From contig JAQSEB010000082.1 in assembly GCA_030063045.1 (NCBI GenBank), positions 2,728,001 through 2,792,000 of the forward strand: DNA of 64,000 bases, in the 5' to 3' direction. The notes beneath the pieces were generated by a model. That model was not told where the DNA came from. It was given only the letters and a program-made list of their open reading frames with translations, and made no database searches. This DNA is from Pratylenchus scribneri (taxonomy: Eukaryota > Nematoda > Chromadorea > Rhabditida > Pratylenchidae). The translations under genes were made by a program, and so were the position numbers. This document shows, piece after piece, positions 48,156-57,740 of this stretch. The number at the start of each line of letters is the position of its first letter. Position 1 is the first letter of the stretch.

Positions 48156-48972
48156 TTTTGGTGCAACGGCCAACTACCGGATTTGGGCCATCTCAACAAC
48201 AACATTTGGGGGTTTTCGAGTAAAACCAAAATCAACATTTTCAACCAATTCTTCAACAATTGAATTTTGGGGGTTTTCGAGGAAAACCAAACGCAACATT
48301 TTCAACCAATTCTTCAACAACAAAATTTTGGGCGGCCTTTTTAAATTTTGGCCAGAATTTCAACAACAATTCAACAAACAACTTTTCAATAACAAAAATT
48401 TGAGCAGAAAGTGTGACTGAGGCAGGCGGTCATCATTTTGCTGTACCATAAAGCTTTAAGACTTAATCTTATTGGCTTGTTTGCCTAACATTCATTGGGT
48501 TTATATTCATCCTTTGGCCTGATTGCCTAAACAACATTTATTGGATTGTGTTCCATTCAATTTTTGTGGCTTGTGTGCCTAAACATTCATCGGATCGAGT
48601 TCCATCCGTTGTGGCCTGTGTGCCTAATAATTTAGTGAATTGAGTTCCCTAAACATCGTTTTGGCCTTTGTGCTAAATCATCCTTTGAAAAAGCTAAATT
48701 ATAGTATTTAGCCAACAGTACTAATCGACATTTGGCCTGTGAGAGAATCAATTGTGATATTTTGCTCAGCAGATTATATCAAAGTGCTCTTCAATTAATT
48801 TTAAATTCATTTTGCCTGAGTGCATATTCATTTTGCTTATCAAATATTATTAAAAACGCATAGACAGTTTTTAATAGAAAGTTCTTTTTCATTTTTTCTG
48901 GTGCTGGCAGAGTCCTACCGGAATTTGATTGTATTCAGTTATTCTTCAGTGTGATTTAAACATTATATAAAA

Positions 48973-49914
48973 ATGTCAGGACCAATTAGAACTTCTATTG
49001 GTCTCACCCGTACACGATTGGTAAATTATATAGCACAAGCGAATAATCTTCTAAGTGAACAAGGACAACCAAACGAACAGTCGGTTAAGGAAATTCTTTT
49101 AAAGATAAATAATGCGATTAAAACATTGGATGGAAAAATTTGTGATTGGTCAGAATTAATGATTATTGCAGATGCTGTCAATCGAGTTAGAGAAGAGCAG
49201 GAATTTACAAATTATCTGAACAATCATGGAAATGTTATCGAGCTTATAGACCAGGGGAGAGTAATTGTTGATAATCTTGAGAATTGGTTGCAGCAAAACT
49301 GTCAAACAATAGCTATGCAAGTTAATGATACCCCAAAACAGAGGGTTCAATTACCAAAACTTATACTACCTCAATTTGATGGTCAATTTCAAAACTGGAG
49401 ACAATTTTGGAGTATATTTGAAGCATCAATTGACTCAGATAAAACAATACCTGATGTACAAAAGTTAGCATACTTGTTTTCTTGCTTGAAAAGTGATGCC
49501 GAAAAAGAGCTAAAAGGCTATACAGTCACAGCTGAAAATTACAAAATTGTTAAGGACCACCTTCTCAAGAGATTTGGTGACATGGAAACATTGAAATCGA
49601 AATTATATATGGAATTAGGAGAAATTCATTATAAGAGTCCAAAAACAATTGATGTTAGAAAAATGAATAGCGAATGCAAGCGAATTTTGAATCAATTGGA
49701 ACAAGCAGGTGAAAATGTGAATGTAACAGTAATTCAAGAAATAATTATGGAAAAATTCCCAAGATGGTTATTATTAGAAATAATACAGGAAAAAAGAACC
49801 ATTGCGGAATTTAACACAACGAAATTGATGGAATTAGCTGACAAAATTTTGAAGCAAAGAGAAATGGTTTGGCAAATGACAAAAGAAAATGACTCAAGCA
49901 GAATTGATGAATAA
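48973..49914 (+). CDS. Gag-like protein of the BEL/Pao element (DUF1759 type)
   Basis: 313 codons from ATG 48973 to TAA 49914. The N-terminus is helical. The central LPKLILPQFDGQFQNWRQFW is the hallmark of DUF1759 in BEL/Pao Gag proteins, followed by YLFSCLKSDAEKEL and further helices. No CCHC zinc knuckle is seen and the frame ends in acidic residues about 30 bp before the right LTR, so the element has lost everything from the nucleocapsid end through pol. Intact frame, consistent with recent insertion. Confidence 0.9.
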   Translation: MSGPIRTSIGLTRTRLVNYIAQANNLLSEQGQPNEQSVKEILLKINNAIKTLDGKICDWSELMIIADAVNRVREEQEFTNYLNNHGNVIELIDQGRVIVDNLENWLQQNCQTIAMQVNDTPKQRVQLPKLILPQFDGQFQNWRQFWSIFEASIDSDKTIPDVQKLAYLFSCLKSDAEKELKGYTVTAENYKIVKDHLLKRFGDMETLKSKLYMELGEIHYKSPKTIDVRKMNSECKRILNQLEQAGENVNVTVIQEIIMEKFPRWLLLEIIQEKRTIAEFNTTKLMELADKILKQREMVWQMTKENDSSRIDE

Positions 49915-49943
49915 TATGGAAAAAATATCTTCTCGGGGCGGAA

Positions 49944-50423
49944 TGTCGAAAAATATTTCGAATTATAATTTTTATTTATCCTTTCCTTTCATTCCTATTA
50001 TTAGTCATATTATTTCATAATTTCCTTTCCTATTTTAGTCTCATTTTAGCATATCCATGTGCACATGTCCACGTGCACTTTTCCCTTCCTTCTTTTGAAC
50101 CTCCCTTTCTTCCTAATCAATCCACGTGCTAATCCATTAGCATGTCCCTTCCTTCCCTTCTATTGTTCCCTTCTTTCCTTATGTCCACATGCTTATTCTC
50201 GCATTCCATTCTCGCGCGGCGCCCTATATAAAGCCGCCTTGATCCCTCTGGCATGAGTCCCATTCATTCCCAATTCCCAATTATTCCTTTGAACCCAACT
50301 TTCCATTCATCCAATATTTATTCCACATGTATTTTAATTAAAAATAAATAAATATATTTTATTCCTTTTCCAAACATTTCCAAACACAAGGTCTTAGGAT
50401 TTCACTGGGGAAATCCTCTGACA
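49944..50423 (+). repeat. Right LTR (480 bp)
   Basis: Matches the left LTR with no difference that I could see. Confidence 0.95.
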
Positions 50424-52344
50424 ATGTAGCTTCTTCAGAACATGGAATTTTGGTGCCTCGGCCAATTATTGGACTGAACAAATCGCCAACGATTTTGTTG
50501 CCAATCGACAAAGGACAGCTCTCAATCAATTTCATAGTAGGCAAGTGTGCCTGAAATTATTGGATTGGAATCGGTTACAAAGTAAAGACCCAGATTAACT
50601 TACATTCACTTGTTCATCCAGCTGGGCGCCAACAATGGCCGCTCCTTTTGCCACTGCATGCATTGGTTCAAGGCGTTTGATTTTGGCTTGAGCAAAGCCA
50701 ATTTCCTCCAACATATCCGAAAGAATTGGAGTGCAAGATGAACCGCCGGTCATTTGGAGTTCTTGGATGTTGTTGGGAGTCAATTCGGCCGATTCCATTG
50801 CTTCAGTGACAGTTTCGATCACTTGACGTAATTCACCCTTCACCAAATTCTCGTATTCCTCACGAGTCAAATGGACTTGGCCCCGAATGGCGATGAAGTC
50901 GAGTGAAATGCTGAAAATCGTTCGATAAAATTATTTAAGTATTAAACATTTACCTGGATTTTCGTTGAGTGGACAGATTGATTTTCAGGCGTTCACATCG
51001 TTCAAGCAGCACTTGCATGTCGCGTTTGACTCGATGGCAACCCTCGGATTTGCATTTTGGACGGCAATCGCGGCAATGGGTGCAATCATATGCAAAAAGT
51101 GTTTTGATTCGCTTGACCATTTCCTTTCGAATTTGCTCGTCCAAGTCTCGTCCGCCCAACCATTTTTTCCCGCGAGAGGCCAACACTTCGAATTCGCCTT
51201 TTTGAACTTTCAGAATGGAGACGTCCAGAGTGCCACCGCCAAAATCCAGCACCAACATTGTGTAACCATCAAAACGCAAATGCTTGAAACCATAGAAGAA
51301 TGCGGCTAAATTGGATTTTAAATTCAAGTAATTTTTACAAATTACTTACCGGCATTTGGCTCTTTGATCAAATGGACTTCCGAAAAACCTGCCATTTTTG
51401 CTGCCTGAATTGTCCCAACCAGTTGTTCTTGACCGAATTTCAATGGCACTGTGATGACTGCCTTGCTGTATTTCTTCTCCCCGTTGGCCCATTCATCAGC
51501 GGTTTCACGAATTTTTTCGAGTATTTTCGCTGCGATGTCGATTGGACTTTGGCGAATAGTGCGACCGGAATGGTTGATTTCGAAGGCTGCATAGCCAGCA
51601 GAATTGACGACTTTGAATTGTTTCATTTTGTCCTGGAATTCGCGGATGGAGTCTTCCGAAAAAGGCAAGCCCATGAGACGTTTCGAGTCTGAAATTGAAT
51701 TAACATTCATTAATGTAATGTATTGTTGGCTCATACCACAAATGGTATTCTCCGGATTATTGGCCTTCTCATTCACTGCTTGTTTGCCAACCAAAACGAC
51801 ATCGCTGCCTTGGTCAAAGTAGACGCATGAATCAGTGAGGGTGCCATTGGCTAAAATACAATGTTAAAATTAAAATTATTTTCATTAAAAAGCTCACATT
51901 CGACCACATAAAGGACTTCAACACTGCCTGGTTGCTGATTGCCCAGATTGCTGCGACGGTGTTTGTGGTGCCCAAATCGATGCCAACCCATTCCGAGAGT
52001 TTTAATTTATACTCGGTCATTGAATTTTCAATGAAAATTGCTTAAATTTCTAAAAAATGTTTTAAAAATATTATACAAGAAAGTTAATTGAATAATAACT
52101 CAAAATTTAAATTAAAATAAACTAATAATGAATTGAATAAAAAATAAATTTAGGTATATTTTTTTTTATTATTTTTGAATGAATATGAATCATGAATCAT
52201 CAAATGATTGTTGGATTTGGATGGAAAGGATAGGTGAACAAAATTGGACTTTTCACTTTTCATTTTTAATTGATACAAGCGAAAATTGAAAGAAGTGTAA
52301 AATCCATCAACACACAAAAACAAAATGAAAATCGCTGAGACGCA

Positions 52345-53218
52345 GAATGTCTATCCTACAAAATGTCTATGCGGCCAAAATCCTACAAAATGTCTATAGG
52401 GAGAAAATCCTAAAAAATGTCTATGCGGCCAAATTCCTACAAAATGTCTAGAAGGAGAAAATCCTACAAAATGTCTATGCGGCCAAAATGTTACAAAATG
52501 TCTAGACGGAGAAAATCCTACAAAATGTCTAAATATTTAAATTTCAGCTTTTTGGCATCTTTTGGGGTTGCACGCGGGCCAAGAATGGACAAATAGGAGG
52601 TGGTTAGGATATATCTGGATAAAGGGGGATTAATATGGATATGGGGGGGGGGGGGGATTAAGCCGGATATAGGGGGATTAAGCCGGATTAATCTCCCTAT
52701 ATCCGGTAATCCCTATACGGAGTCGCTGACGCGGCTCTTGACTGGTCATCCTGGCCCTAACCCTAACCTAACCCTTATCTCTATCCCCTAAATAGGCTTA
52801 ATCCGGTTTAATCCCCCTATATCCACCTTAATCCCCCTATATCCGGCTATATCCGAGTATATCCCGCGCACTCTTATGGCCTTCAGCCAACTTTCCCGAC
52901 CTCTCCGGGCCATTTCCCAACCATTTCGTGGCTTAATCCCCCCCATATCCACATTAATCCCCCATTATCCAGATATATCCTCCCCACCTCCTATTTGTCC
53001 CTTCTTGGCCCTCGTGCACCCCCAAAATATGCCAAAAAGCTGAAATTTAAATATTTAGACATTTTGTAGGAATTTGGCCGCATAGACATTTTGTAGGATT
53101 TTCTCCTTCTATACATTTTGTAGGAATTTGGATGAATAGACATTTTGTAGGATTTTCTCCTTATAGACATTTTGTAGTAGTTTACGGTAATAGACATTTT
53201 GTAGGATAGACATTTTAT
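52345..53218. mobile_element. Fold-back element, about 875 bp, between the two Hsp70-type genes
   Basis: The whole element is an inverted repeat. Outer arms are tandem copies of CCTACAAAATGTCTA (52345-52545) and its complement TAGACATTTTGTAGG (53055-53218). Then CGGGCCAAGAATGGACAAATAGGAGGTGG (in part) mirrors CCACCTCCTATTTGTCC...TTGGCC, and inner arms repeat GGGGGATTAA/GGATAT against TTAATCCCCC/ATATCC. A short unique centre (about 52720-52780) includes CCCTAACCCTAACC. No coding capacity. Confidence 0.85.
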
Positions 53219-53919
53219 ATACGTACCATGAAAATGGCCAAGTGCGGTGCGACGTGCGATGCGAGATCATTCACTTTCTTCGCTTTGCTTTTTCTTCTCC
53301 ACTTGTCAGCATACTATACTGCATTAATCAATCGATAATTAGACAGAGACGCAGACGTGACAATGAGAATATAGAAATGGATGCGACGAAAGAGTGTGAC
53401 AAATAGACAGCAATAATTTTTCATAATAAAATCTTAACAAGAACATTTCATTAAAAAAAAAGAAGCAAAGTGAAGTGATAAGCGAGCGAGCGAAGAGTAA
53501 AAGTAAGCAGCTTAAGCGTTGCTTTTTATCGATTTCTGTTCTGATTCTGCTGATTGATATCGATGCGATGCGAAGCGAAGGTCTCTTGCGCGATTTTGTA
53601 ATTCGACATATAAAAATGAAATAAAATTTTATGTTTTTTTTGCCATTATCAATAAACAATAATAGAAAAAAAAGAAGAGTTTCAAACATTTTTATTTTTC
53701 CAAAAAAGAAATGCAAATTCAGAGATCAATTTGTTATTAAAATTATTCAAGAGTATGTGTTCAATAAATTCACTCGGCAGGCATCAAATTGGGCAATACA
53801 AATTGTCGACTTGCTTGCGCATCAATCACAGAATGGAGCAGTTTAAGTGTGAATTGTCTGAATGGAATCGATGGTTTGTTTTTTGATTCCAATTTTAAAA
53901 TAATTATTCGGATTTACAG
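53219..53919. other. Upstream region of the plus-strand Hsp70-type gene
   Basis: A possible N-terminal exon remnant at 53833 (MEQFKCELSEWNRW) resembles the start of the minus-strand gene (MTEYKLKLSEW), but it cannot be spliced in frame to 53920 and lacks the DLGTTN loop. The other frames are low-complexity. Confidence 0.4.
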
Positions 53920-54843
53920 AGCAATTTACGACTAAAACATTGTTCACAGTCAAAGCAAATGCTGAATATTCTGGCGGTTTTGAGCAATGTTTGGCCAGCG
54001 CAGACGAATTCAATCCATCAAATGTCGTTTTTGGTAAATCATTTTTAAATAACCGACTTCAGTTCTATATTTAGATGCGCTCAATTTGAAAAACTCCAAA
54101 TCGGTTTGCTATTCGGATGAGGAATTTGGAAGTATTTTTGCCAAAAAGCGGCATAATGGCGAATACAAATTGGAATTTTACGGTGAAAATGATCGACAGC
54201 AACAAAGTGTGGAATACAAAGACGTCGAAGTCATAGCTGGTTAGTGATGGAAATAAATAGGAAAATAATATTTTTGTTCAGGGATTCTGGCCAAATTGAT
54301 GGAAGCAGCCAAAGAACAATTACCCGAGAAAGGCACTGAACTTCGCCAACTTGTCATTACAATTCCATCCCTGGCAGAATATGAATACCGAGAGAAAATG
54401 CTAAAAGGTATTTTTTGAATAGTCAATTCAATAAATTGATAAATAGCCGTGAAAATCCTCGGCCTCGAAAACATTGAAGTCCAATTGATGGCACAAATGA
54501 CTGCTGCGGCAATTGCCTATCGGCACAAAGAGGACGATTCAGCACAGGGAAATGTTCTTTTCTTTTACATGGGCGCCCGAAACACCGAGGTTGGAATTTT
54601 TAATTTATTAAATCGAATATTTGTTTTAGTTCGCAATTTATAAATTCATGGATGGTTTAACGCCGGAACTTTGCTTTGCCGATGGATTTGTGGACTTTGG
54701 TGGCGAGAATTTCACCGCTCAATTGGTGCAGAGACAAATGGCAGAATTAAAATCGGAAATGCCGGAAATTTGGAGGAATATGGGCAAAGAGGAGAAAAGG
54801 ACAGTTTATCGGAATGTTCGAATGGCAATGGAAAGAATTAAAG

Positions 54844-55234
54844 TGTCGTGTCCGAAATTCTTAATCTTTCTAATTCCAAATTAACTTATCATTTTCCCAT
54901 CTCAAAATAACTTAGTTATCATTCTTTCTCTTTTCCCAGCGATGCTTCTTCCAATATTAGAAGTGGGAATCTTATGTTGTAATTTTCTCCTCTCAATTTG
55001 CTTCCAATATGGTGGAAGTAAGAGGAATTTTTCTCAACCATCCGAGTCCATCCACTCGGTATAAATACGGATTTTTACATCCTTTGGACACCTTTTTCCT
55101 TTGATGTGAGCTTTTCCCCCGTTGGATAAACGAATCATCCACCAAAAATCGCTCTTTATTTGGAAATAATTAAGAATTAGGAAAAGGTCAAAATTCTCGA
55201 TTCCCTAACCGAGGCTCCAATTTCAATCGAGACA
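54844..55234 (+). repeat. Left LTR (391 bp)
   Basis: TG...CA ends; TATAAATA at 55060-55067 after CCACTCGG is a likely promoter, setting the element in plus orientation. Confidence 0.9.
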
Positions 55235-55869
55235 GCTCAACCGTGGAACAATACCACTTATTTATTCCCTTTTTAATTATTAATTTTCCTAATTATATCC
55301 ACTCATATCGCGAGCAAATAAGTCTTGCCTTTTCCCTTATTATTTAATATTTAATAATTTCTCCTCAATTACACGGAGAAATTCCCAATTCCTTTTCCAG
55401 ATTAATATTTGTTATATCCCAATTTATTCTCCCAAAATGGAGAAGGATTCTCTCATTTAATTTTACCAAATTAACCTTATTTTTTTTTTTTTTCCTATTA
55501 ATTGCGCTTACTTTATTATATCAGATTTTCCTATCCTAAGGCATTTTGCCTCAATCAATCTTCCAAATTAAAGGCGTTTTATTCGCCATCGTTATTTAAA
55601 TAAATTTATATTTTAATTTCACTACCGCTTTTTCCAGCCTAAACCAATTATTAATTAATGCAAATTATCCATCTAATAAGCAAGATAGTCTTATTCCAAT
55701 CTTTCCCTTCAAAGGCAAACCCTGCCTTTTTCCTTTTTATAATTATTCCCTTATTTAATTATTCCAAATATCTAATCCATTTTTATTTTACGGGCCTCTT
55801 CTCGCCCTAAATAGAATATATTTCCCTAATTTTTTTGACGATTTCTTTGCCAATCATTGGCTATATTTA

Positions 55870-56645
55870 TTGCCAATTCGTGGCATTTTTAATTTTATCC
55901 GACAATTCGTGGCATTTTTAAGTTTATCCGCCAATTCGTGGAATTTTTAATTTTATTCGCCAATTCGTGGCATTTTTATCCGCCAATTCGCTGGCATTCC
56001 CTTTATCCGCCAATTCGCTGGCATTCCCTTTATCCGCCAATTCGCTGGCACCCAATTTAAACAGATTTTATTAATCGCCAACTATTCCTTGGCAAAATTA
56101 TTGGCCAACTATTCCTTGGCCATTATCCGTCATTATTTCCGCCACAACCGTTGGCAACAATCCAGGCCATCATGGGCATTATTCAATTGGGCACCATTGG
56201 GCTTCATTGTTCATTCCATTGGGCACTATTGGGGGATATCTTATCAATGCACGCCAACACCCCTGGCATCACTTTGCGTCTTTCATTGGGAATCAATGAG
56301 CGCCAATGCAAGCCATTATCCGGCATCAATCAGGCCATCATCGGCAATTCCCGCCACAACCGTTGGCAACAATTCAGGCCATCATCGGCATTATTCCATT
56401 GGGCACCTTTGGCATCATTCCATTGGGCTTCATTGGGGGGAATATCACTGCACGCCAACACCCCTGGCAACAATTCACGCCATCATAGGCTACAATGCAC
56501 GCCATCATTGGGCAACACTGCACGCCAACATCTTTGGCCTTCTTCCCTTCCTTGCCACTATTCGGCTCCAATTTTGCCAATATCTGGCTTCAAATTTGTC
56601 ACTATTCGGCTCCAATTTTAGCATAATCCGGCTTCAAATTTGATA
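55870..56645 (+). repeat. Internal repeat arrays of the non-coding LTR element
   Basis: First a run of TTTATCCGCCAATTCGTGGCA/TTCGCTGGCATTCCC units (about 55870-56060), then longer units built on GGCCATCATCGGCA, CCGCCACAACCGTTGGCAACA, ATTGGGC and CACGCCAACACCCCTGGCA. The open frames at 56089-56643 follow the repeat and show no protein motif. Confidence 0.85.
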
Positions 56646-56787
56646 GGCATCCTTCAAGCCAACCCCCCGATTATTCACTGAATCAACATTATCTTATCTT
56701 TATCTACTCTCATAATTATATATTATTTCATCATCGTTATTTTCTAATTAACATCTATTATACCTCTTTTCATTTTTGGCACAGGAG

Positions 56788-57181
56788 TGTCGTGTCCGAA
56801 ATTCTTAATCTTTCTAATTCCAAATTAACTTATCATTTTCCCATCTCAAAATAACTTATTAGTTATCATTCTTTCTCTTTTCCCAGCGATGCTTCTTCCA
56901 ATATTAGAAGTGGGAATCTTATGTTGTAATTTTCTCCTCTCAATTTGCTTCCAATATGGTGGAAGTAAGAGGAATTTTTCTCAACCATCCGAGTCCATCC
57001 ACTCGGTATAAATACGGATTTTTACATCCTTTGGACACCTTTTTCCTTTGATGTGAGCTTTTCCCCCGTTGGATAAACGAATCATCCACCAAAAATCGCT
57101 CTTTATTTGGAAATAATTAAGAATTAGGAAAAGGTCAAAATTCTCGATTCCCTAACCGAGGCTCCAATTTCAATCGAGACA
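56788..57181 (+). repeat. Right LTR (394 bp)
   Basis: Near-identical to the left LTR apart from the 3-bp indel noted for the element. Confidence 0.9.
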
Positions 57182-57499
57182 AAAGCACAGCTTGGATGCA
57201 GGGATTCAGCCACGTAAAAATAATATTTAAAAATGTACAATATGCCAAAATTTAGAGTCAAAATGGATTTGGGACCAACACTTCATGGCCGCGCATTTAC
57301 AGTTACACGGGAAAAATTTGAGGAAATTTGCAAGGAACAATACGAACAAATTGCAGCATTTTTGATTGAAAGACTCAACCATTTTAATGAACGCGTCAAT
57401 CGAATTGTGCTTATCGGAGAGTCTTCGAAATTATATTTGGTTTGTGAAATAAATTTAAATAAATACTTTATTTTTTTATAAGCCCACACAAACCAATCA

Positions 57500-57740
57500 C
57501 TTATATTTCACAGAGGCTCCTCAAAAGAGGGCTATTATTAGAGAGTGGACTTCTAATAGAGATTTAGTGGCTTTTATTTCTCAAGAGAATGGAGACTTTT
57601 CTGATTTTTTGTGGGGAAAATTATTCTGCTTAATTTCATTAAAAAATGCAATTTTAACAAACAATTTAATGGGTCGGACCGGATACTATTAGAGAGTGGC
57701 CTTTACTAGAGAATGGGCTAATAATATAAAAAAATACTGA
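57500..57740. mobile_element. MITE-like remnant, family A-related (intronic)
   Basis: Contains CAGAGGCTCCTCAAAAG, CTATTATTAGAGAGTGG and CTTCTAATAGAG words, then a second ACTATTAGAGAGTGGCC block and GAGAATGGGCTAATAATAT. In the intron 57440-57775 of the Hsp70-CBM gene. Confidence 0.5.

Larger units (their letters stand above)
47676..50423 (+). mobile_element. Young BEL/Pao-like LTR retrotransposon, gag-only derivative
   Basis: Two 480-bp direct repeats (47676-48155, 49944-50423) look identical by eye, begin TG, end CA, and the element is flanked by the 5-bp duplication ATGTA (47671-47675 and 50424-50428). The internal 1788 bp has a primer-binding-like start (TTTTGGTGCAACGGCC at 48156), one gag frame and a purine-rich CGGGGCGGAA before the right LTR. 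No protease, reverse transcriptase, RNase H or integrase is present, so it is non-autonomous. It sits antisense within a coding exon of the Hsp70 gene. Confidence 0.95.
47019..52020 (-). pseudogene. Hsp70-family chaperone gene, interrupted by an LTR element and frameshifted
   Basis: Nine exons: 52020-51898, 51850-51737, 51690-51350, 51305-50954, 50910-50604, 50550-47603 (split), 47571-47383, 47340-47203, 47159-47019. Removing the insertion leaves about 1.9 kb of coding sequence, normal for Hsp70. Signatures: VGIDLGTTNTVAA, VLDFGGGTLDVSILK, MTGGSSCTPILSDML, SKGAAGDVAVKLKLSIDRDG. Lesions: exon 1 reads IW then needs +1 nt to continue NQQPGSVEVLYVVE; exon 6 is split between EEAT and FYTVK by a 2.75-kb LTR element. 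Oddities: a CTHCRDCRPKCKSEGC cluster in the ATPase domain, and the end QVAKSE instead of EEVD. No signal peptide, so cytosolic if expressed. Adjacent divergent partner gene at 53920. Confidence 0.85.
54844..57181 (+). mobile_element. Non-coding LTR retrotransposon (LARD/TRIM-like)
   Basis: Direct LTRs 54844-55234 (391 bp) and 56788-57181 (394 bp) differ visibly only by a 3-bp indel (AACTTAGTT versus AACTTATTAGTT). Each begins TGTCGTGTCC and ends GAGACA. AAAG flanks both sides (54840-54843, 57182-57185), a 4-bp target duplication. The internal 1553 bp has no gag or pol and is largely tandem repeat. It splits a coding exon of the Hsp70-CBM gene; deleting it restores ERIKAQLGCRDSA. Confidence 0.9.

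Noticed and set aside
47791..50256. Identical 65-codon frames at 47791 and 50059
   Set aside because: They lie in the two LTR copies and cross the TATA box; no coding signature.
47676..50423. Complete retrovirus or autonomous retrotransposon
   Set aside because: Only a gag frame is present; the 1788-bp interior has no room for, or trace of, protease, reverse transcriptase or integrase.
52745..52790. Telomere or internal telomeric repeat (CCCTAACCCTAACC)
   Set aside because: Two or three units only, at the centre of a fold-back element, and not the nematode TTAGGC type.
56089..56643. 184- and 156-codon frames rich in His/Asn/Ala
   Set aside because: Follow the internal tandem repeats of the non-coding LTR element; no motif and overlapping frames are equally open.
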